The notes beneath the pieces were generated by a model, which did no database searches, had not been told where the DNA came from, and saw only the letters and a list, made by a program, of their open reading frames with translations. Position numbers and translations under genes: made by a program. From assembly GCA_937942405.1 (NCBI GenBank), contig CALDEN010000039.1:1-9453 (forward strand): a stretch of 9,453 bases of DNA, written 5' to 3'. The DNA is from an uncultured Saprospiraceae bacterium (lineage in GTDB: Bacteria; Bacteroidota; Bacteroidia; Chitinophagales; Saprospiraceae). Numbering within the stretch: the first letter of the stretch is position 1; each line of letters starts with the position of its first letter. Below, one piece after another: positions 1 through 5,205 of the stretch.

Positions 1-106
1 TTGCATCAAAATGGGCTTTAGAAAAGTGTCGTTTTAGAATACTTTATAATATACCTTTAGTAGAACCACTGGTATCAATATAGAATTCAATCCTCCACTC
101 TTCCCA
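1..106 (-). pseudogene. Possible AMP-binding ligase remnant at the left edge (very tentative)
   Basis: No intact gene is visible here. Reading the minus strand in the pabA frame, just past the pabA stop, gives WEEWRIEFYIDTSGST, then a few residues, an in-frame TAA near base 45, and then KRHFSKAHFDA up to the edge. TSGST followed by a lysine-rich stretch resembles the phosphate-binding loop of AMP-forming acyl-CoA ligases (TSGSTGxPK), for example MenE. The G-x-P-K part is missing and the frame is broken, so this would be a dead fragment. The resemblance may be chance. On the plus strand, frame 3 is open from base 3 to a TAG at 81-83, so the end of a convergent gene entering from the left is an equally possible reading. 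Confidence 0.18.
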
Positions 107-679
107 CTAAGCTTTTTCTAAGAAATTAGATATTATTTCTAACCCTTTGTGCGTCATAAAGGACTCTGGATGATATTGTACTCCGTATACTTTATGGATG
201 GTATGTTCTATGGACATCACATGACTTTCGGGTGAGAGAGCTGTAACTAGCAAGTCTCCTAAATCTTCTTTTGCTTCCATGACCCACGAATGGTACCTTC
301 CTGCTATAAAAACCTTATCGATTCCACTATAGAGTATACTGGGATGTGTAATCGCTACCTCAGATTGTATTCCATGATAGACACTGTCTAGGTTTTTTAA
401 AGTACAGCCATAACTTTCGGCAATAGCCTGTAAGCCTAGACATACACCCAGTATTTTTTTGCTGCTTTTGTATCTATCGACGATATCAGTAAGTAGTCCA
501 GCTTCTGCAGGTATTCCTGGTCCTGGTGATAGAATAAAGTACTCGTATCCTTGTAACTCATCGATGGCGATCTCATCGTTTTTAAATACATCGATTTCGT
601 AGCCCAAAATCTCTTCTATAGCATGTACCAGATTATAAGTAAACGAATCATAATTATCTATAAGGACTACTTTTTTCAT
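107..679 (-). CDS. pabA: Glutamine amidotransferase subunit of aminodeoxychorismate/anthranilate synthase (PabA/TrpG)
   Basis: This class I glutamine amidotransferase releases ammonia from glutamine and passes it to a chorismate-binding partner (PabB or TrpE), making aminodeoxychorismate for folate or anthranilate for tryptophan in the cytoplasm. The 190 residues match the usual length of about 190. Visible motifs are the N-terminal LIDNYDSFTYNL (6-17), the oxyanion-loop SPGPGIP (51-57), the nucleophile elbow GVCLG with Cys80, and the YHPES box with His170 and Glu172, which completes the triad. The start ATG is preceded by an A/T-rich stretch without a Shine-Dalgarno sequence. No synthase large subunit or trp gene lies nearby, so sequence alone cannot decide between PabA and TrpG; absence from a trp cluster slightly favours PabA or a dual-use subunit. 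It is separated from the upstream ABC operon by a terminator and a candidate promoter. Confidence 0.93.
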   Translation of the reverse strand: MKKVVLIDNYDSFTYNLVHAIEEILGYEIDVFKNDEIAIDELQGYEYFILSPGPGIPAEAGLLTDIVDRYKSSKKILGVCLGLQAIAESYGCTLKNLDSVYHGIQSEVAITHPSILYSGIDKVFIAGRYHSWVMEAKEDLGDLLVTALSPESHVMSIEHTIHKVYGVQYHPESFMTHKGLEIISNFLEKA

Positions 680-729
680 TTTTTGAATTCTTGTACTGCG
701 TAGCTATAATCTACCCATCTGTAACACAA

Positions 730-737
730 CAAAATTA
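730..737 (-). promoter_or_regulatory. Candidate Bacteroidota -7 promoter element for pabA
   Basis: The minus strand reads TAATTTTG here, matching the Bacteroidota -7 consensus TAnnTTTG. Transcription would start near base 723, giving a leader of roughly 44 bases before the pabA ATG. The -33 element is not convincing: the nearest TTG (752-754) is only 14 bases away, closer than usual. The site lies beyond the terminator of the upstream ABC operon, which is where a separate pabA promoter would be expected. Confidence 0.4.
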
Positions 738-795
738 TTTAATTGTGTATTCAATTTTTTATCGATTTTATTGAAAAACATTCATCCCACATCAG

Positions 796-861
796 GCACA
801 ATAGAAAAGAGGGATCCATAGTCACGACTATAGATCCCTCTTCTTTATGTTTTTATTGTGC
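796..861 (-). terminator. Long hairpin terminator of the ABC transporter operon
   Basis: The core arms are AAGAGGGATC (807-816) and GATCCCTCTT (833-842). An inner ATAGT/ACTAT stem (818-822 with 827-831) follows after one mismatch, capped by a four-base loop. On the minus strand the core is followed by CTTTTCTATT, a modest U-rich tail, 15 bases past the permease stop. A further perfect 8-bp pair, GCACAATA (796-803) with TATTGTGC (854-861), brackets the core. The plus-strand flank is also T-rich, so the element might work in both directions, though no gene reads into it from the left. Confidence 0.8.
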
Positions 862-875
862 TTCTAAGCTTAATA

Positions 876-2222
876 TTAATAGTTATATCTCAGCCACTTT
901 GCGAGTTCTTTAAAAGTGATTTTTTTACCTCTCATAAAGATTCCTACTCTATAGATTCTGCCAGCTAACCATACAAAGAAGATCACTGACAATACCAATA
1001 TCACAATGGATATCAGTACCTGCCATATCGGTGGATCGAAAGGTAGTCGAGCAGGCATCAATATAGGAGAGAGTAATGGAAACATAGAACCAAAGATGGC
1101 TAGTGGTCCATTGGGATTTCCGATAACTGCCGGGATCATGATCAATGCTATAATTACTGGAATAGACAATGGCAACATGAGTTGCTGTGCCTCTCCCATA
1201 TCGTCACTGATAGATGATCCTATTGCTGCAAACATTGAAGAATAGATGAAGTATCCTCCCACAAAATAGATTAAGAAGGCTGGTAAGATCAGCAACCAGT
1301 TTAGAGATTGTACTTCAGCTATAATAGATTGTATACTAAAGCCTTGTTCCTCCTCCATGGTTTTCATTAGTTCGGCAGCTTGTTCGGCATCGACTCCACC
1401 CATAGAAGTAGAGGCGTCTACCCCTAGTATAGTCGTCGCAATGACCGCTATAATGGGAATCAGGATCAGCCATATCAATAGTTGCGTAAGTCCTACAGCT
1501 CCTACTCCCAGTAGCTTACCGAGCATCAGCTGGAATGGTTTTACAGTAGATACGATTACTTCCACGATACGATTGAGCTTTTCTTCCATGACAGACCGCA
1601 TCACTAATCCTCCAAATATAAAGATGACCATATACATCAGAAAGCCCATTACATAACTTAGACCAGATGCAATACCACTAGAAAACTTACTACTCCGATC
1701 TCCTTCGATGCTTTCGTCATTAGAGTTGAGCAGAGCGTTCTCTAGGATGACATTGGTCTTGAGCTTGTCATATTGTTCTTTATCGATATCTGACTGCTCC
1801 AGTTTATATGATCGTAACGATTTAGATACGATACTCTCCATGCCTTCTAAAGATGCGATACCCTGTTTTTCTTTAGCGTAGTAATCGATATTAAACTTAG
1901 ACTGTGATAAATCCTCAAAAGTGGGGATGTGTAAGATCATGTCATAGCCATCGTCGATATATGTTTTTTTGGCATCAGCTACATCTACTGCAGTATATTC
2001 AAAGGTCTTGCCCTTAGATTCTAGCGGATAGTTCTTGAGGATATTATTGTCATCCACTACTAAGACTTTCTGCTCTGTGTTACCCATCTGAGAAGCAAAA
2101 TATCCCGATAAGAAAACAATTAACCCAAAAGCCAGTGGCGTTAAAAATGTCGCCAACAAAAACGATTTCTTTTTGACTCGAGTCAAATATTCACGTCGTA
2201 CGATTAGTCCTAATTTGCTCAT
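876..2222 (-). CDS. ABC-2 type transporter permease (NatB/YhaP-like)
   Basis: This is the membrane subunit of an ABC exporter, working with the ATPase encoded immediately upstream. Its 448 residues show the ABC-2 export layout. There is one N-terminal membrane segment (about 20-43), a large extracytoplasmic domain (about 44-185), then a cluster of segments near 186-208, 236-265, 308-335, 347-368 and 400-420. Between the second and third segments sits MEEKLNRIVEVIVSTVKPF (212-230), the cytoplasmic coupling motif typical of NatB-like permeases, followed by LMLGKLLG. A polar insert at about 268-305 lies between the third and fourth segments. The N-terminus (LIVRREYLTRVKKKSF) is basic, as expected for a cytoplasmic start. 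The gene starts 3 bases after the ATPase stop, so the two are co-transcribed. Relatives export sodium ions, drugs or peptides; the substrate cannot be read from sequence. The family assignment is firm. Confidence 0.88.
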   Translation of the reverse strand: MSKLGLIVRREYLTRVKKKSFLLATFLTPLAFGLIVFLSGYFASQMGNTEQKVLVVDDNNILKNYPLESKGKTFEYTAVDVADAKKTYIDDGYDMILHIPTFEDLSQSKFNIDYYAKEKQGIASLEGMESIVSKSLRSYKLEQSDIDKEQYDKLKTNVILENALLNSNDESIEGDRSSKFSSGIASGLSYVMGFLMYMVIFIFGGLVMRSVMEEKLNRIVEVIVSTVKPFQLMLGKLLGVGAVGLTQLLIWLILIPIIAVIATTILGVDASTSMGGVDAEQAAELMKTMEEEQGFSIQSIIAEVQSLNWLLILPAFLIYFVGGYFIYSSMFAAIGSSISDDMGEAQQLMLPLSIPVIIALIMIPAVIGNPNGPLAIFGSMFPLLSPILMPARLPFDPPIWQVLISIVILVLSVIFFVWLAGRIYRVGIFMRGKKITFKELAKWLRYNY

Positions 2223-2225
2223 GGT

Positions 2226-3122
2226 TTAGTTTTCTACTTGTTTGATGAATATTTCGTTTAGAGTGGGTAGGACTTCCGTAAAACTTTTGATACGTATTCC
2301 TTTCTGGATCAGTGCACTTAGTAATTCGTTAGAATCGTGCCCCGGAGCTACTTGTATGATTACATCTTTGTCAGTATCTGACTTGATGGTAAAGCTTGAT
2401 GAGTTTAAGTCTTGAGGAAAACTCCCATCAAATTCTATTCTGTATAGATTGTCTTTGTAAGTCTCTTTGATCTCGTCGACCTTACCTTCAATTACTTTTT
2501 TTCCTTGATTGATGAGTACGATATCTTTACAGATCTCTTCTACCTGCTCCATACGATGTGTCGAAAACACGATACTCGTTCCTTCTGAATTCATGGCATG
2601 GATTTCTTCTTTGATCAAATTGGTATTTAGTGGATCTAGTCCGGTAAATGGTTCATCCAGAATCAGCAGTTTTGGTTTGTGCATGACCGTTGCGATAAAT
2701 TGGATTTTTTGTTGCATTCCCTTAGAGAGCTCTTCGATCTTTTTATCCCACCATCCAGTATTGTTAAATTTTTCTAACCAATATCTTATCGAATCTTTGG
2801 CTTCTTTTTCTGTCATTCCTCTGAGCTGAGCCAGATATAACAGTTGTTCGCCGACCTTCATCGTTTTATAAAGACCTCTCTCCTCAGGCATGTAGCCGAT
2901 CTTTTGAGAAGAATTGGCATTTATTTTCTCTCCATCAAAGAATACCTCTCCTGAGTCTGCTCCTGTTATGGTCGTAATAATCCGTATCAGAGAGGTTTTA
3001 CCAGCTCCATTAGGTCCCAGTAGTCCGAAAATACTGCCGTCCGGGATATCAAAACTCACTCCATCCACCGCACGGTGATTATGGTATTGCTTGACAACAT
3101 TTCGTAATGAAAGTATGCTCAT
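2226..3122 (-). CDS. ABC transporter ATP-binding protein (NatA/YhaQ-like)
   Basis: This is the cytoplasmic ATPase that powers the downstream ABC-2 permease. All nucleotide-binding motifs are present in its 298 residues: Walker A GPNGAGKT (36-43), signature LSKGMQQK (132-139), Walker B LLILDEP (152-158) with catalytic Glu157, D-loop GLDP (161-164), and the H-loop His189 in STHRM. The Q-loop region reads IGYMPEERGLY (75-85), without a glutamine at the usual place. I recall this GYxPEERGLY form from NatA/YhaQ-type subunits, so I do not read it as damage. Residues from about 215 on form the C-terminal accessory domain of this subfamily (DUF4162-like). The gene is first in a two-gene leftward operon, and the 198 bases between it and the divergent gene at 3321 should contain both promoters. 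No clear TAnnTTTG element was found there on either strand. Confidence 0.93.
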   Translation of the reverse strand: MSILSLRNVVKQYHNHRAVDGVSFDIPDGSIFGLLGPNGAGKTSLIRIITTITGADSGEVFFDGEKINANSSQKIGYMPEERGLYKTMKVGEQLLYLAQLRGMTEKEAKDSIRYWLEKFNNTGWWDKKIEELSKGMQQKIQFIATVMHKPKLLILDEPFTGLDPLNTNLIKEEIHAMNSEGTSIVFSTHRMEQVEEICKDIVLINQGKKVIEGKVDEIKETYKDNLYRIEFDGSFPQDLNSSSFTIKSDTDKDVIIQVAPGHDSNELLSALIQKGIRIKSFTEVLPTLNEIFIKQVEN

Positions 3123-3320
3123 AGTGTTGATTCGTTTTGTTAGATATAAATATCAATAATACTGAGTAAAACTAGTGGCTATATCGACAGCAATCGTCAA
3201 TTACTCGATTAATTTATTTTTATTGCATTAAATTTTAACAAAGATTTACGACATTAAAAATGGTACTAATCCATTATTTTTCAGTCTTAATAGTGAATTA
3301 AATACAAAACCCCATTGAAA

Positions 3321-3995
3321 ATGAAACAAGTTAAACTACTTTTTGCGATCTCTATCGCACTATTATTCTCTCTTTTTAACAACGTACATGCTCAGGTAAG
3401 TGTCAAAGATGCAAATATGAGCCTAGGGAGTAAATCTGCCTTTGTCATAGATATAAGCGGGGCAGATAAAAAGATGGCCGAGAAAAAATGGAAAGAATTT
3501 ATGAAGGATTATGGTAAAGTAGATAAAAACCGTAAAGCCAAAGAATTCTCTACGATGCAGGCAAAAGTATCGATGATCGGCGGTTCTAGCCCCCTCAATA
3601 TATTTATGAAACTCGAAGAGGGAAAAGACATGGCTAGAGCTCTCATCTTTGTAGATGATGGCCAAAAATTTATCGGTGATGATGACGCAGAAGCAGATGG
3701 TGTACGCTCTTTTGTAAATGCGTATGCAACAGTGGTTCATAAAGAAGTAGCCAAAAAAGAGATGGAAGCAGGAGAGAAGGAACTAAAAAACTTCAATAAA
3801 GACTTATCTAAGCTGGAAAAAAAGAATAAAGATCTCCATAAAGACATCGAAGATTATAAGAAGAAGATAGAAAAGGCAGAGGAAGATATCAGACAAAACT
3901 TGTTAGACCAAGATGCAGCCAAAGAAACCATCGAAGGACAAAAAGAAAAAGTGGAAGAACTTACAGATGCATATAATGCGATAGGTAAGGGATAG
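3321..3995 (+). CDS. Secreted coiled-coil protein of unknown function
   Basis: I cannot give a function. The likely start is ATG 3321; an in-frame TTG at 3315 would only add two residues. The 224-residue product opens with a signal peptide: basic MKQVK, a hydrophobic core up to about residue 19, and VHAQ with likely cleavage after Ala24. So it is exported, and no lipobox cysteine is present. Residues 27-140 form a compact, probably alpha/beta domain containing WKEFMKDYGKV (57-67) and VDDGQKFIGDDDAEADG (111-127). Residues 141-218 are an almost unbroken Lys/Glu-rich helix with heptad-like spacing, so a long coiled coil is expected. From memory, proteins with this plan (signal peptide, small domain with a WKxFxKxYG-like segment, charged C-terminal coiled coil) recur in Bacteroidota as uncharacterised proteins. 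It stands alone, divergent from the ABC operon, and has its own terminator. Confidence 0.85.
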   Translation: MKQVKLLFAISIALLFSLFNNVHAQVSVKDANMSLGSKSAFVIDISGADKKMAEKKWKEFMKDYGKVDKNRKAKEFSTMQAKVSMIGGSSPLNIFMKLEEGKDMARALIFVDDGQKFIGDDDAEADGVRSFVNAYATVVHKEVAKKEMEAGEKELKNFNKDLSKLEKKNKDLHKDIEDYKKKIEKAEEDIRQNLLDQDAAKETIEGQKEKVEELTDAYNAIGKG

Positions 3996-4021
3996 GTTTT
4001 ATCTGCTTAAACACGAATTAC

Positions 4022-4053
4022 AAGCCGATCATATTTTATGATCGGCTTTTTTT
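4022..4053 (+). terminator. Rho-independent terminator after the coiled-coil gene
   Basis: GCCGATCATA (4024-4033) pairs perfectly with TATGATCGGC (4037-4046) around a TTT loop and is followed by seven T residues (4047-4053). The stem lies 29 bases past the stop codon at 3993-3995. The flanking AA/TT can extend the stem by two pairs. This is the clearest terminator in the window, and it isolates the gene at 4184 from upstream transcription. Confidence 0.93.
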
Positions 4054-4110
4054 GTTTTTAGATTTAATTCTTTTGTAGCTTGGTTTTAGTGTATTTGCAT
4101 AATTAAATCT

Positions 4111-4178
4111 AATTTCCTCATTAGTTTAAACGATCTGAGGTTGCAATAAGGGTGGGGCGAAACCAAACTAATGAAATT
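4111..4178 (+). promoter_or_regulatory. Inverted-repeat leader ahead of the AT-rich orphan gene
   Basis: CATTAGTTT (4119-4127) and AAACTAATG (4165-4173) are perfect 9-bp complementary arms. After a three-base bulge the pairing continues as AATTT (4111-4115) with AAATT (4174-4178). The 37-base loop is unusually G-rich for this area (AAGGGTGGGGCGAAACC at 4148-4164) and offers a second short pair, GGTT (4139-4142) with AACC (4161-4164). The right arm ends five bases before the likely ATG at 4184, so folding could affect initiation. Alternatives are an operator or a recombination scar. The pairing is plain in the sequence; any function is inference. Confidence 0.45.
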
Positions 4179-4183
4179 TGAGA

Positions 4184-4801
4184 ATGACCACTAAAAAAAT
4201 AATCGTTTATTTAATTAAAAACAAATCTAAGGATGATATGATTAAAGGTCCTATCATCTCTTTGCAACGGAATCAATCTCAAATAATAGTTGACGATTTT
4301 AAAACTAAGGGGCTGTGGACTGATGATATTATTGATAGCAATCCATTAGTTGTGGAAAGTGAGCTTTTACACCAAATATTTAATTCAAAATTTATAGACC
4401 ATTCAAGTAAATATTATTTCTCTCCATTTACTATTGACGAGTATTTTGATTTTTCTAAGAATAACTGGAATTCAAAACAACTTGGATTAGTCTCGTATAC
4501 TAAAAGCTTAGAGAGTAAAGGAATTGTACTATGTATTGGAAAATTAGCAGCTGAGGAGATTTTGAAATTTACAAATGGAAATATTTTTGGAGAGATCCTT
4601 CGGATTACCGAAGACAATTTGCCACAAATATTTGAGCATCTTTCAATTTCTAACTTGAAGGATTTTTTTGAATTTGATTTTGAAAACAATATTTACCAAG
4701 TAGAACAGATAGACCTATATGATTATATCATCCTTAGTTCTGAAGAATGGTGGGGAATTTCAGATTTGACATTTCTTCCACTCAATTTTATATCTTATTA
4801 A
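4184..4801 (+). CDS. Uncharacterised AT-rich orphan protein
   Basis: I do not recognise this gene. The ATG at 4184 is the likely start; an in-frame TTG at 4178 would add only two residues. The 205-residue product has no signal peptide or membrane segment, so it should be cytoplasmic. It begins with a beta-strand-like KKIIVYLIKN and ends with LYDYIILSSEEWWGISDLTF, a strand plus an acidic, tryptophan-containing turn. It is rich in Ile, Asn, Phe, Asp and Ser. A hand count over 4201-4800 gives about 29% GC, against about 46% in sampled parts of dnaB. The CGAT/ATCG words common in neighbouring genes are nearly absent. It sits alone between a strong terminator and a long gene-free region. That suggests horizontal acquisition, for example of a stray immunity-type or cargo gene, but this is inference only. 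The uninterrupted frame and clean ends support a real gene. Confidence 0.7.
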   Translation: MTTKKIIVYLIKNKSKDDMIKGPIISLQRNQSQIIVDDFKTKGLWTDDIIDSNPLVVESELLHQIFNSKFIDHSSKYYFSPFTIDEYFDFSKNNWNSKQLGLVSYTKSLESKGIVLCIGKLAAEEILKFTNGNIFGEILRITEDNLPQIFEHLSISNLKDFFEFDFENNIYQVEQIDLYDYIILSSEEWWGISDLTFLPLNFISY

Positions 4802-4863
4802 GATCTATTTGACAATTGTTGGATTAATTGTAGAAGTAACAGCTATAGAGTGAGTATAATAAC

Positions 4864-4897
4864 ATCACATTTAAGTCTCTATCGTGATATTTTTTTT
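4864..4897 (+). terminator. Weak candidate terminator after the orphan gene
   Basis: ATCAC (4864-4868) pairs with GTGAT (4884-4888) across a 15-base loop, followed by A and then eight to nine T residues. The T-run is good, but the stem is short and the loop large. It lies about 63 bases past the stop at 4801, so it is only a possible terminator. Confidence 0.3.
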
Positions 4898-4910
4898 AAA
4901 GAATAATCCA

Positions 4911-4939
4911 TACCGTTTTTACAATTTCGTCAAACGGTA
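4911..4939. repeat. Palindrome with 8-bp arms, possible operator
   Basis: TACCGTTT (4911-4918) and AAACGGTA (4932-4939) are perfect inverted arms separated by 13 bases. No T-run follows on either strand, so it does not look like a terminator. The arm length and spacing fit a binding site for a dimeric DNA-binding protein. The regulated gene could be the orphan to the left or dnaB to the right. No regulator gene is nearby. Confidence 0.4.
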
Positions 4940-4992
4940 CAAATTATTAATCGATTACTTAGCTTTTTCCCTTTCTTTCCACAAAGCCATCT

Positions 4993-5001
4993 TTTTTCAC
5001 A
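4993..5001 (+). promoter_or_regulatory. Relaxed DnaA-box match
   Basis: TTTTTCACA fits the relaxed DnaA-box consensus TTWTNCACA. It lies 78 bases upstream of the perfect box at 5080-5088 and on the same strand. Taken alone, a match this loose in a T-rich stretch is weak evidence; it gains some weight from its neighbour. Confidence 0.3.
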
Positions 5002-5053
5002 ATCCCTTCTAAACTGCTAGATAGCTGACATTCAATGATTCACCCGAGATAAA

Positions 5054-5117
5054 GGCCACTTGTTAACATTCGATATAACTTATCCACATTGGGGTGTGAG
5101 GTATTAACAAGAGGGCC
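5054..5117 (+). promoter_or_regulatory. Perfect DnaA box centred in an inverted repeat upstream of dnaB
   Basis: TTATCCACA (5080-5088) is an exact match to the high-affinity DnaA-binding 9-mer. It lies at the centre of the inverted repeat CTTGTTAA (5059-5066) / TTAACAAG (5104-5111), whose arms are 37 bases apart. The pairing extends outward through GGCC (5054-5057) and GGCC (5114-5117) after a small asymmetric bulge. It is about 118 bases before the dnaB start. DnaA control of the helicase gene is a natural reading; the sequence shows only the sites. Confidence 0.5.
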
Positions 5118-5150
5118 GAAAACTAAATCATTCGGTGTCTGAGGAACTAT

Positions 5151-5158
5151 TAGCTTTG
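5151..5158 (+). promoter_or_regulatory. Candidate Bacteroidota -7 promoter element for dnaB
   Basis: TAGCTTTG matches TAnnTTTG exactly. Transcription would start near 5165, leaving a leader of about 41 bases, similar to the spacing inferred for pabA. No good -33 TTTG lies upstream; TTCG at 5131-5134 is the nearest look-alike. It is downstream of the DnaA box, so DnaA bound at 5080-5088 would act from about 65 bases upstream of the -7 element. Confidence 0.45.
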
Positions 5159-5205
5159 CATTAAGCTTTTTACTCATTCAAACATATAAGTATCTATATA
5201 CATAC

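Larger units (their letters stand above)
4802..5205 (+). other. 404-base gene-free region upstream of dnaB
   Basis: No credible gene is present on either strand; the longest open stretches are about 25 codons. From left to right it holds a weak hairpin with a T-run (4864-4897), an 8-bp-arm palindrome (4911-4939), a pyrimidine-rich segment (about 4963-5010) with a relaxed DnaA box, a perfect DnaA box inside a wide inverted repeat (5054-5117), and a -7 promoter element (5151-5158). The layout suits a regulatory region for dnaB. A replication origin cannot be excluded, but no dnaA, dnaN or other usual origin neighbour is in view. Confidence 0.6.

Noticed and set aside
75..84. Riboswitch or attenuator next to pabA
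   Set aside because: No leader peptide with repeated tryptophan codons and no terminator/antiterminator pair was visible upstream or downstream of pabA.
1006..1656. Plus-strand open frames of 79 and 99 codons inside the ABC permease gene
   Set aside because: They are antisense to a well-supported permease gene and show no domain or start context; typical shadow frames.
3123..3320. Divergent promoters between the ABC ATPase and the coiled-coil gene
   Set aside because: Promoters must exist nearby, but I found no exact TAnnTTTG element on either strand, so no position is given.
3423..3740. A 105-codon minus-strand open frame within the secreted coiled-coil gene
   Set aside because: The opposite frame has a signal peptide, coherent composition and a matching terminator; this one has no supporting features.
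4073..4105. Promoter for the orphan gene (TTTGTAGCTTGG and TGTATTTG look-alikes)
   Set aside because: Both differ from TAnnTTTG at conserved positions and lack paired -33 elements; in such AT-rich DNA this level of match is expected by chance.
4111..4178. Integron attC site or transposon end as an explanation of the inverted repeat
   Set aside because: The arms lack the RYYYAAC/GTTRRRY core sites of attC, no integrase or transposase gene is present, and no matching second copy is seen at the other end of the gene.
4963..5040. Minus-strand reading SLEGIVKKDGFVERKGKS ending at a TAA, protein-like in look
   Set aside because: The open stretch is only about 26 codons between stops, lacks a good start codon and matches nothing I can name. 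It may be a fossil but cannot be supported.
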